A DNA stretch of 64,000 bases, from NCBI GenBank assembly GCA_023053685.1, contig JALIGW010000032.1, forward strand, positions 6,019,720 through 6,083,719, in the 5' to 3' direction. The notes below the pieces were generated by a model. It worked only from the letters and a program-made list of their open reading frames with translations, searched no databases and had not been told where the DNA came from. Made by a program: the position numbers and the translations under genes. The DNA is from Diadophis punctatus similis. Taxonomy: Eukaryota > Chordata > Lepidosauria > Squamata > Dipsadidae. Below, piece by piece: positions 55,502 to 64,000 of the stretch. The number at the start of each line of letters is the position of its first letter. The first letter of the stretch is position 1.

Positions 55502-55730
55502 GGGCAATAGCAATAGCACTTAGACGTCTATACCGCTTCATAGTGCTTTACAGCCCTCTCTAAGTGGTTTACAGAGTTCAGCATATTTCCCCCAACAATC
55601 TCGGTCCTCATTTTACCCACCTCAGAAGGATGGATTGCTGAGTCAACCTTGAGCTGGTGAGATTTGAACAGCTGAACTGCTGAACTGCAGTGCTGCACTT
55701 TAACCACTGCGCCACCTCGGCTCATCTCGG
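55502..55730 (-). mobile_element. tRNA-derived SINE, second family
   Basis: On the minus strand it starts GAGCCGAGGTGGCGCAGTGG (box A), then TGTTCAAATCTCACC (box B), TGGGTAAAATGAGGACC, and ends GCTATTGCTATTGC. This is a well-marked Pol III SINE with a different body and tail from the SINE at 44693. Confidence 0.85.
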
Positions 55731-56279
55731 CTGTAGATGTGATGTGGCCCCTGGGTCAGGGGAGGCTGGTATGTACCCAGGGATGCCCATAAGAAGCAGA
55801 GTTTTGATTGCACCACCCTGCCCCAAAGGCTAGGGGCCAGAGGGACAGCGAACAGCAGAAAACAGGGTTGACCAGGGAGGGGCTGGACTGGGGGACCTTC
55901 AGTCTGTGGGACCCAGAGCCATGGAGAAGGGGCTGGGGGACAGTGGAGGGACCCCAGAAGCAAAGCGGATACTGGGAAAGCACCAGAGTTCCTCGAAGTG
56001 CCAGATCAGGTCCCATCATCCCCAGCCAGGGCTGTGATTGCCTTGGCAAGCCCTGTTCCCTTGGCATCCTGGCTGCTGAGTAGTTCCAACAGCCTTGGCA
56101 GCGGGTAGCTCTTCTGGCTGATTCGGGCACAAAGAGGGCCCTTATTTTGCGGTTGGGGGAAGTCAAGAGCCTTTGCAGGAGGGGGAGAAAGAGGGAGGGA
56201 GGGGCAATCTGGAGCCAGGCAATACAGGGTGGGTTGAGCCCCCAAGAAAGCCCCCCCCTGCTCCTGCCAATTTTGACAC
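55731..56279. other. Single-copy spacer
   Basis: No repeat or convincing exon. Confidence 0.3.
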
Positions 56280-56416
56280 TTAGCAGATGAACAGGGATTC
56301 ACTTGAGAAATCTGGCAAGAAAATTCATAAAACGGGGGCAAAGCTCACTTAACAAATGATTCGCTTAACGACATAAATTTGGGGCTCAATTGTGGTCGTA
56401 GGTTGAGGGCTACCTG
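56280..56416. mobile_element. Tigger-like MITE, right third
   Basis: GGGATTCACTTGAGAAATC, GGCTCAATTGTGGTCG and GGTTGAGGGCTACCTG. Confidence 0.72.
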
Positions 56417-56974
56417 TACTGAGATTTGCAAGGTCTTCATTGCCTGTTGGGGGGGGGGGTGCATAGCATCTCAATGGCTTCCCCACCCCTCTTCCCATTT
56501 CCTTATTTTAGGCCGTTAATAAATTGCTAAGGAAGTGCAGAAGCTTCTGCAGAAGAGAAGGTGACTGGACAGGGAAGCAGGGAACGATTCCTTCCGCCCC
56601 CCCCCAAAGGCTGCTTGTGGTTAGACTCCCATGCTGATGGGGGGGGGGCTGCAGCTGTTGCCCCCCCTCCAGCTGGCCCTTTCTGCCTGAGGCAGCTGCT
56701 TGGCCTTCTCCCATAGCGAGGCAAGGGAGCTGGGGGCTGGTTACAGGGGCCAAGATGGGGAGAGGAGAGGGGCTGTCTCTGGGCCAGACCTTGGGGGAGG
56801 GGGGGCTTTCCCCTGGGGCTTTCCTGCTATTTCTTCCACCCTTTGAACCTTCCCTTCTGAAACATCTGGAAGAAAAAGACAGTTCCTAGTCTAATTGTTG
56901 ACAGATTTCCTCCAGATTCTGGGGGGAGGGGAAGGGATGGGGGGCTTGGACATGGTGCCATGGCGGTGGGGGTG
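56417..56974. other. Single-copy spacer rich in G and C runs
   Basis: G10 at about 56449 and several G8-G9 runs. No exon recognised. Confidence 0.3.
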
Positions 56975-57130
56975 TGTGGATGGATGGATGGATGGGGGGT
57001 GGGGGGGTGGATGGTGGATGGATGGTGGATGGTGGGTGGATGGGTGGGTGGATGGAGGGATGGATGGTAGAGGGATGGATGGATGGTGGGTGGGTGGATG
57101 GGTGGTGGATGGGTGGATGGATGGATGTGG
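56975..57130. repeat. GGAT/GGTGGAT minisatellite
   Basis: Irregular units of GGATGGATGG and GGTGGATGG across 155 bases. Confidence 0.95.
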
Positions 57131-57194
57131 CACCTGGCAGGTTGATTGGGATGCAGCCAGAACAGAAGCCTCCCCCCAGAGTTAATCAGGTGTT

Positions 57195-57497
57195 TCTGGG
57201 CTAACTAGGGGAGACATGAGAGCAGTCTTCCAATATTTGAGGGTCTGCCAGAGAGAAGAGCACCAGAAGGTAGGACAAGAAGCAAGGGATGGAAACTAAT
57301 CAAGGAGAGAAGCAACCTGGAAGTAAGGAGAAACTTCCTAACAGTTGGAACAATTTGCCTCCAGAAGTTGTGGGTGTTCCATCACTGGAAGTCTTTAAGA
57401 AGACAACCATTTGTTTGGAATGGCATAGGGTCTCCTGCTTGAGCAAGGGGTTGGACTAGAAGGCCTCCAAGGTCCCTTCCAATTCTGTCATTCTGTA
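57195..57497 (+). mobile_element. CR1 LINE 3' end
   Basis: AGGGGAGACATGAGAGCAGT, GGTAGGACAAGAAGCAAGGG, LPPEVVGVPSL-like coding, then GGACTAGAAGGCCTCCAAGG and TTCTGTCATTCTGT. Confidence 0.9.
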
Positions 57498-58027
57498 AGG
57501 GGCAGAAGGGGTCTTGGCCAGGGAAGGGTCTTCCTGCAGCAGTGACAAGGCCTAGCTGCTTGCAGGGTCCCAGTAATGTAAGAGGGTCCCTGTGGCACAG
57601 CAGCCAGGGATCCTCCAGCCCTCCCAATGGCCAACCAGTGCCCTCCACTCCCTTCCTGCAGAGGCCAGGACAGCTGTTGCCTGAAACCCATCTTCCCCAG
57701 CCCCGCATGTTTCGGGCAGCCTGGATTGCCAACATGCCACATCTGGGCACCTGATGGGTTGGCACTGCTGTGTTGTCTAGGAAGGGAAAGGCAGAGGAGC
57801 TGGAGGGGGCGGCCTCAAATGGTGACAGGAGGGGGTTCTTCAATGGGCCTTTTGCTTCAATTCCCCTCAAGCAGCAAAACCTGTTCTGTGGCCTGGTGGC
57901 TGGTTGTGGGTACCAAGGATAAAAGACCTCACATTACTAACTCCATTGATTTTCCGTCAACCAATTATGCAGTGCAGATGAACCAGTTCTTATTTTTCTG
58001 TCAGATGCGCAAGAGCTTCCTTGTTTT

Positions 58028-58030
<3 letters not shown>
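57498..58030. other. Single-copy spacer
   Basis: No repeat or exon recognised. Confidence 0.3.

Positions 58031-58079
<49 letters not shown>
58031..58079. repeat. (CA)n microsatellite
   Basis: About 24 CA units. Confidence 0.98.
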
Positions 58080-58080
<1 letters not shown>

Positions 58081-58649
58081 CACCTTGTGGACCAAATTTT
58101 CTTGGAGGTCAGCTCTGGTGAGCAGGAGGTCCTACCCCTTTGGGTTTCCAGCAACATGGATTACCCCCAAAAAAAGTTTTGGGGAGCATTCTTGCAAAGT
58201 TTGGGCCTTGACTTCCATGCAGACCCTCCCCCCCCCCCCACACACACACGGCTTCCCTTTCCGTGGCCGGGTGGCATTTTTCTGCAGCTTTCTTCCTCAG
58301 GCATTCCATCTGGAGTTGCTGTCTGGTGCCTGAAGTTTCCTTCCCAAGTTATCCGCCTTGCAAATGTTTACTTCTTGCAGAGTCATAATTTATCTCGACT
58401 GATTGTTTGCCAAGCTGCAGTGAAGAATGGCAGAGCAGGAGTGGGGGATGCTGTGCTCAATACTGGGAAATGTCTAGAAGGGAAGGATGGAGAATTTGCA
58501 GCAAACAGCACTTTTGCTTGTCCAATGTGTAGGGAAAGAAATTTCTGGACAAACTTTCAATCTATGCGCGTTCTTCCACAGGAAGGAAAAACGGTCCATC
58601 AGACTGAGCGGACAGTCCTCCTCCTCCTCCTCATCATCATCAGACTAAT
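58080..58649. other. Single-copy spacer
   Basis: A block GAAATTTCTGGACAAACTTTCAATCTATG-type (about 58550-58600) is partly repeated at 59277-59335 (ACTTTCAATCTATGGGTG, AAAACGGTCCATCA), on either side of a CR1 copy. No exon recognised. Confidence 0.4.
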
Positions 58650-59275
58650 AAGCAGAATAATAATCAGAATAGAGCTGGAAGGGACCTTGGAGGTCTTCCA
58701 GTCCAACCCCCTGCTCAGACAGGAAGCCCTATACCCTTTCAGACAGGTGGTTGTCCAGTCTCTTCTTAAAAACCTCCAGTGATGAAGCACCCACAACTTC
58801 TGGAGGCAAGCTGTTCCACTGATTAATTGTTCTCACTGTCAGGAAATTTCTCCTTAGTTCTAAGTTGCTTCTCTCCTTGATGAGTTTCCACCCATTGCTT
58901 CTTGTTCTGCCCTCAGGCGCTTTGGAGAATAGTTTGACTCCCTCTTCTTTGTGGCAACCCCTGAAATATTGGAACACTTCTATCATGTCTCCCCTAGTCC
59001 TTCTTTTCATTAAACTAGACCTACCCAGTTCCTATAACCGTTCTTCATATGTTTTAGCCTCCAGTCTCCTAATCATCTTTGTTGCTCTTCTCTGCACTCT
59101 TTCTAGAGTCTCAACATCCTTTTTACATCGTGGCGACCAAAACTGAATGCAGTATTCCAAGTGTGGCCTTACTAAGGCATTGTAAAATGATATTAATACT
59201 TCACGTGATCTTGATTCTATCCCTCTGTTAATGCAGCCTAGAACTGTGTTGGCTCTTTTGGCAGCTGCTGCAGAA
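58650..59275 (-). mobile_element. CR1 LINE 3' part
   Basis: AATAGAGCTGGAAGGGACCT to GGCAGCTGCTGC. The minus strand encodes [40 protein letters not shown] and KRRTRGDMIEVFQYFRG. The segment ACTTTCAATCTATG on both sides suggests its target duplication. Confidence 0.92.
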
Positions 59276-59389
59276 GGCAAACTTTCAATCTATGGGTGTT
59301 CTTTTTCCACAGGAGGGCAAAACGGTCCATCAAACGGGGAATGCTGCAGCCAAACTTTTCAAAACTTAATCCAGCCTGAATCTTAGCAG

Positions 59390-59437
59390 AGTTGCGCGCG
59401 CGCGCGCACGGACACACACACACACACACACACACAT
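59390..59437. repeat. (GC)n and (CA)n microsatellite
   Basis: GCGCGCGCGCGCGCAC, then about 13 CA units. Confidence 0.95.
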
Positions 59438-59751
59438 TTTTCTCCACTCAGCAGTTCTAATCCTCACAGCTTATAAAAGGGCTAAGATTAGAGAGGACCA
59501 GATAAGGGTGCCAATGGAGGTGCCACCCCGGGGAGGCCAAGCATTAAACCAGCCCAAGTGAACACAGAAGATGCCCCCAACCCCACCCTAAAGGTTGGAA
59601 GGCCTTTTTGCTGTGCTGAGCCAGGGTTTCTGGGGGATCTTGCCTCCCTGCGGATGAACCTGGGAGCATAAAGCGCAGGTGGGCCCTGGGATTTGCAGGG
59701 AGATAACAGTTGAACACAGTTGAACTTCTACCAGTGCTGTTCACGTAAGAG

Positions 59752-59890
59752 CAGTGTTTATCAAACTTGGCAACGTGAAGATAGGTGGATTAACTGCTCC
59801 CACAATCCCCTGGCCAGCATGCTTTAAGATGGAAGGACTTCAGTTCCCAGAATTCCCCAGCTCGCATGCTTTAAGATGGGTGGACTTGGA
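59752..59890. mobile_element. Palindromic hAT-type MITE, degraded
   Basis: TTATCAAACTTGGCAACG, then GGACTTCAGTTCCCAGAATT. The palindrome is partly duplicated (CATGCTTTAAGATGG twice). Confidence 0.5.
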
Positions 59891-60274
59891 TGGGTGGTGG
59901 AAGAGCTGCAGTGAACATGGGACGTCAGCCAGCCACATTTGAACCCTGATGGGACACGCTTGGGGTGGTGGAACCCAGTGTCAGGGCAGGAGGGGGACTC
60001 AGAAGATCCCCATCCCCCATCCTCATGAGCTTGATTTCCAGCATTTTGCTCCTGCTTTTCCCCTTCCCCAAAGGAAAACAACCCTGGGGCTCTACGGTGC
60101 CTCCTCTGCTGCCCCTCTGCGTCCCTGAGCCTCTGACCAGCCAGGCTCTGCAAGACAAGGTGGGGGTCATCTTCCCATTAGAAATGGGGTATGGGAAGTG
60201 ACATTTGAGTGACCTCAAATGGGCAGTGACCTCCATGATTCCATTGGTTGATGAAGGATATTCTGGGAGGCTCA
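59891..60274. other. Single-copy spacer
   Basis: No repeat or exon recognised. Confidence 0.3.
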
Positions 60275-60880
60275 GTCTGAGTACAGAATGACAGAGCTGG
60301 AAGGGACCTTAGAGGTCTTCTAGTCCAACGGGGGGGGGGAATCCAATAGAATTTGAGACAAGTGACTGTCTAGTCTCTTCTTTAAAATTTCCAGTGATGA
60401 AGCACCCACAATGTCTGGAGGCAACTTCTGTTCCATTGGTTAATTGTCCTCACTGTTTCTCCTTAATTCCAGGTTGCTTCTCTCCTTGGTTAGTTTCCAT
60501 CCATTCTTGGCCTGGTGCTCTGGAAAATAAATCAACCCCGTCTTCTTTGGGGCAGCCCCTCGAATCCTGGAAGGCTGCTCTCATGTCCCCCCACCCCAGC
60601 CTTTCTTTTCATTAAAGTAGCCAAACTCAAATCCTGCAAGCATTCTTCATATGTTTTAGTTTCCAGACCTTTAATCGTCTTAGTTGCTCTTCTCTGCATT
60701 TTCCCCAAAGTCTCAACATCTTTTTTGTAATGTGGGGACCAAAACTGGATGCAGCATTCCAGGTGTGGCCTTACCAAGGCTTTACAAAGCGGTACTAATC
60801 CTTCCTGTGATCCTGATTCTATGCCTCTGTTTATACAACCAAGGACTGTATTAGCTTTTTTGGCTGCATTCAGACGGACC
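60275..60880 (-). mobile_element. CR1 LINE 3' part
   Basis: AATGACAGAGCTGGAAGGGA to TTTTTTGGCTGCATTC. The minus strand encodes [20 protein letters not shown] and PHLECCIQFWSPHYKKDVET. Contains small deletions. Confidence 0.9.
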
Positions 60881-61398
60881 CTCTGCCCACCAAAAGGAAC
60901 CTCATCCAGAACGAAGAGAGGGCAGCCCTGCACAGCCCTTGGCCTCCCCAGGAAAAAGGGGTCAGCCCCCCCTCCCTTTCCCTACACCACCGAGGGGCAC
61001 AACGTGGCCAGGAGATGCCAACCCCGGTCCTCTCGGCTGGCTTCCCTTTCTGTGGAGGAAGGGAGAGGCTGGGACTGTCCCCAAACAGTTTCCTTCCTTT
61101 TATGCTAAATCTCCACACACATACATACCCCTGCCATGCCCAGATCAGAGTTCCCAGCCTCCCCAGCCCTTCTTGGGAACTCTGAGAATTGCAACTTACT
61201 CAATGGGGCCTCAGGAAGAAAAGATTATATGCTGCCCTGATTATCCTGCGCAAGACTTCCTGATTATATGGAAGTCTGTTATTTTCTTCCAGGGAAGAAG
61301 TTGGTGGCCTCCTTTAGAGGCACCGAAGGGAATTCTGGCTTCTGCTGAATTCGGAGGCACTTCCTTTCCCCAAAAGATGGATGTCAGCATCCGGAGCA

Positions 61399-61401
<3 letters not shown>
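60881..61401. other. Single-copy spacer
   Basis: No repeat or exon recognised. (GT)n of about 13 units follows at 61402-61427. Confidence 0.3.
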
Positions 61402-61429
<28 letters not shown>

Positions 61430-61454
61430 CAGAGTTTCTCTGCCAGGATCTATA

Positions 61455-61905
61455 AGACCTTGTTGATAAGACCCTCATAGAGACCCTGCTTCATAAAGCC
61501 TTAGTAAGGCCACACCTGGAATGCACCATCCAGTTTTGGTCACCACGTTACAAAAAAGATGTTGAGACTTTGGGAAAAGTGCAGAGAAGAGCAACTAAGA
61601 TGATTAGGGGGCTGGAGGCTAAAACATACGGATGGTTGCAGGATTTGGGTCTGGCTAGTCTAAGAAAAGAAGGACTACGAGGGACATGATGGTAGTATTC
61701 TAATATTTGAGAGGCTGCCACAAAGAGGAGAGGGGTCAACCTGTTCTCCAAAGCATCTGAAGGCAGGACAAGAAACAACATATGGAAATTAATCAAGAGG
61801 AGATCCTCAGTAGTCACTTGTCTGAAATGGTATAGGATCTCCCGCTTGAGCAGGGGGTTGGACTAAATGACCTCCAAGATACCTTCCAGCTCTATTCTGA
61901 TTGAC
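61455..61905 (+). mobile_element. CR1 LINE 3' end
   Basis: CTTAGTAAGGCCACACCTGG, GTTGAGACTTTGGGAAAAGT, then GGATCTCCCGCTTGAGCAGG and TTCCAGCTCTATTCTGATTG. An internal deletion at about 61800 removes the WNxLPPEV region. Confidence 0.88.
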
Positions 61906-61964
61906 TGTGTGTTGTGCCAAGTAGGGGTCCCACTCAGACAGGTGGTGGAGGCTGGGTTTGTCAA

Positions 61965-62155
61965 TCTTCAGAATAATAGAATTTGAAGGGACCTCGGAGG
62001 CCTTCTAGTCCAACCCCCTGCTCAAGTAGGAGACCCTATGCCATTTCAGAGAAGTGGTTGTCCAATCTCTTCTTAAAATCCTCCAGTGGTGGAGCACCCA
62101 CAACTTCTAGTGGCAAGCCTTTCCACTGGTTAATCGTTCTCCCTGTCAGGAAAGT
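61965..62155 (-). mobile_element. CR1 LINE 3' end
   Basis: TCAGAATAATAGAATTTGAA, GGGACCTCGGAGGCCTTCTA, then TCCAGTGGTGGAGCACCC and CCCTGTCAGGAAAG. Confidence 0.86.
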
Positions 62156-63224
62156 TCAGCTGCTTGGTTTCCCCTTCACACTTTGTGGATGGCAGCCTCT
62201 TGAACAGAAGCTGGCTAGGAGCAATGAGGGGAGCACAGCCTTCTGCAGGGGTCTCTGCCTGGGGTGGCGGGTTCAAGGGGGACTGAGGAAAGCAGCCAGA
62301 CAAGCCTCAATTGTGGGGAGCAGCAGAGTTTGCAAAGCCTGTGCTAGCCCCACATCCCTCGCCTCGTGTCTCAGTGGGAAAGTGAGGCTGGGGGAGCAGA
62401 ACCCCCGAGAACCCCCACCCTTTCTCTGCCGAGAAACCCCCCCCTTCTTCATGGGGAAGTGAGGGGAGGGGAGCAGAAGCCCCTGCAGCACCTGCCATGG
62501 GCAGAATTGGGGGAGCTTTAGAAAAGCAAGCAGGAAAGTGGCCGAGGTGTTTGAACCTGTCAGTGGGATAGGAATTGTTGGCCCTCTCTCTCCAGGATTA
62601 GAACCCACAGCCGGGCCCTGGGGGGGGGTTCCGATGGGCAAAACTTTTTTTGGGGGGGGCAGACACTGCTCCTGGGGAGACATTGGGAGGGCATGGGGTG
62701 GCAGGAATTGAGGGACAGAGAGGGTGGCCGAGCCAGGCCTTGGAATTTGGAGGAGCACTGGGGAATTATTTTTCTTGGCTGGAAAAACAAAAAATAATGA
62801 AGTTACACACAGACAACAACAACAACAACTCCCGCCCTACCCCGGTTTCCAGCAAGTTTGTTAAAGGCCTGGCTGTGTCATGGAGCCTTCAGGCAGGGCT
62901 GAGCTCAGGTTCCTTTGGTTTCCAGTGTTTAGATTTTCTAGGGCTGTATTGTAACATCAGAAGTTTTCGTTTTCGTTTGATTTTGCAATGAGCAATATTG
63001 TGTTGACTTAGTTTATTTTATTTTCTATCTGTTTTACTCGAGTTATGGATTTGGGGAAGTGTACATTACAATACTCAGAATTGGATAACTGGGCAGACTG
63101 GAAATCCAGTAAATAAATAACATAGAAACTCAGAATATATGCTGCAGTTTGGCAATATTTCCACCCTAAAATGGATTTTTCACCAACTCTTGGTATTTTA
63201 TTTTTTTCCCTTAAATGTATGTAT
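62156..63224. other. Single-copy spacer
   Basis: (CAA)n short tract at about 62812. AT-rich after 62960. No exon recognised. Confidence 0.3.
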
Positions 63225-63325
63225 TATTTATTTGTTTCTTGTTCGTTTGTTTACATTTGTAAGCTGCCCAGCTCCATTACAACTTTGGCTGACGTACCAT
63301 ATACAAAATTTTAAATAAAGCAATC
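63225..63325 (+). mobile_element. L2-like LINE 3' tail, degraded
   Basis: GTTTACATTTGTAAGCTGCC and ACAAAATTTTAAATAAAGC have the L2 tail layout. Short and uncertain. Confidence 0.4.
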
Positions 63326-63444
63326 CATACAGTCGGTGTGATTAGCAAGGGGAACAACCTGCCACAAGATCCTTTGGGTGGACCATCAACGTTTTCAGCT
63401 TACAAATCAAAGAAAGAAGTTTCTGGGTGGTGTTTGGCTGTAGG

Positions 63445-63592
63445 GCAGAGTTTCTTTACCGGCTTGGTCCCTTTAAGAGGCGTGGACTTCAACTCCCAGA
63501 ATCCTCCAGCAAGGCTGCTGCCTGGGGAATCCTGGGAGTTGTTCCACCCTCCTTAAAGCTGCCAAGGTTGAGGAATTTTTGGGGTCTCTGTC
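63445..63592. mobile_element. Palindromic hAT-type MITE, degraded
   Basis: GGACTTCAACTCCCAGAATC, then GAATCCTGGGAGTTGTTCC and GCTGCCAAGGTTGAGG. Ends are worn; no duplication found. Confidence 0.65.
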
Positions 63593-64000
63593 TTCCTGTG
63601 TCCAGTAGCAGGAAGCTTTGAGACACAGCAAGCCATGAAGCTGGGATCTTGGGTTTGGTAGATTAGATAGGTTTGTTGATATAAAAATGGCTACTTTATA
63701 TTATTATATAACAGTAAAAAGTTGAGATTTGATGCTATTATCCTATTCTACTGCACCAAAAGGAATCAGAAGTCAAGGTGTTTTCTTTGTTTTTTCCCTT
63801 TGTCTTACACTTTTCTCTTCCCCTTTCTTCCCCCCCCCCTTATTTTTCCCTTATTTCCCTTTGTATTTTGTGCTTTATATTGTATTTGGTTGAAGTAATA
63901 ACAATATTGAATTAAAAAGAGCTGGGAATCAGCCAAGAGGATCCACTGATCTCTGGAGCACAGCTGGTCCAATAACCTCTGTGGCCTGCCCAAACAAGCA
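63593..64000. other. Single-copy AT-rich spacer
   Basis: No repeat or exon recognised up to the window end. Contains TTTTTCCCTT runs at about 63795 and 63846. Confidence 0.3.

Overview
This is a vertebrate nuclear genomic window, almost certainly from a squamate and most likely a snake. The evidence is the repeat set: very abundant CR1 LINE 3' ends, some joined to (AATAG)n arrays as described for advanced (colubroid) snakes; BovB, L1, L2 and other non-LTR fragments; tRNA-derived SINEs; about eighteen copies of a Tigger-like TA-flanked MITE; and many hAT MITEs. A run of exactly 100 N at 14066-14165 marks an assembly gap. There are no prokaryotic operons or CRISPR arrays.

One protein-coding gene is recognisable. 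The last coding exon of CNTFR (ciliary neurotrophic factor receptor alpha, GPI-anchored) is at 2276-2420 on the + strand, with a downstream 3'-UTR exon near 4612-5535 ending at a polyadenylation site (ATTAAA at 5512). The earlier CNTFR exons must lie to the left of the window. After CNTFR I find no intact host coding sequence. A strong CpG island at 26.14-27.13 kb holds a good splice donor at 26590 on the + strand. From mammalian gene order (CNTFR followed on the same strand by ENHO) it may be the promoter and non-coding first exon of ENHO, but no adropin reading frame is present here, so this is only an inference.

Layout: 1-5.5 kb, 3' end of CNTFR; 5.5-26 kb, repeat-dense spacer with a broken 1.8 kb LINE carrying a recognisable reverse transcriptase (22.0-23.8 kb) and an L1 tail with a 17-bp target duplication (23.8-24.6 kb); 26.1-27.1 kb, CpG island; 27-45 kb, CR1, Tigger-like and hAT copies, including a 1.13 kb composite hAT element with another inside it (32.5-33.6 kb); 44.7-45.6 kb, two SINEs with a near-perfect 296-bp hairpin transposon in one; 45.8-47.4 kb, an (AATAG)n block broken by transposons; 48.6-49.3 kb, a hAT-type element carrying a captured exon-like fragment resembling centrobin; 50-64 kb, more CR1, microsatellites and single-copy spacer.

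The most notable observations are the centrobin-carrying hAT element, a set of ten hAT-type insertions with full 8-bp duplications of which eight have TA at the centre (a Buster-clade signature), the recurrent CR1-to-CR1 junction suggesting a composite CR1 subfamily, and a CNTFR stop codon split by the final intron. All family names rest on reading the sequence and remembered family features, not on database searches.
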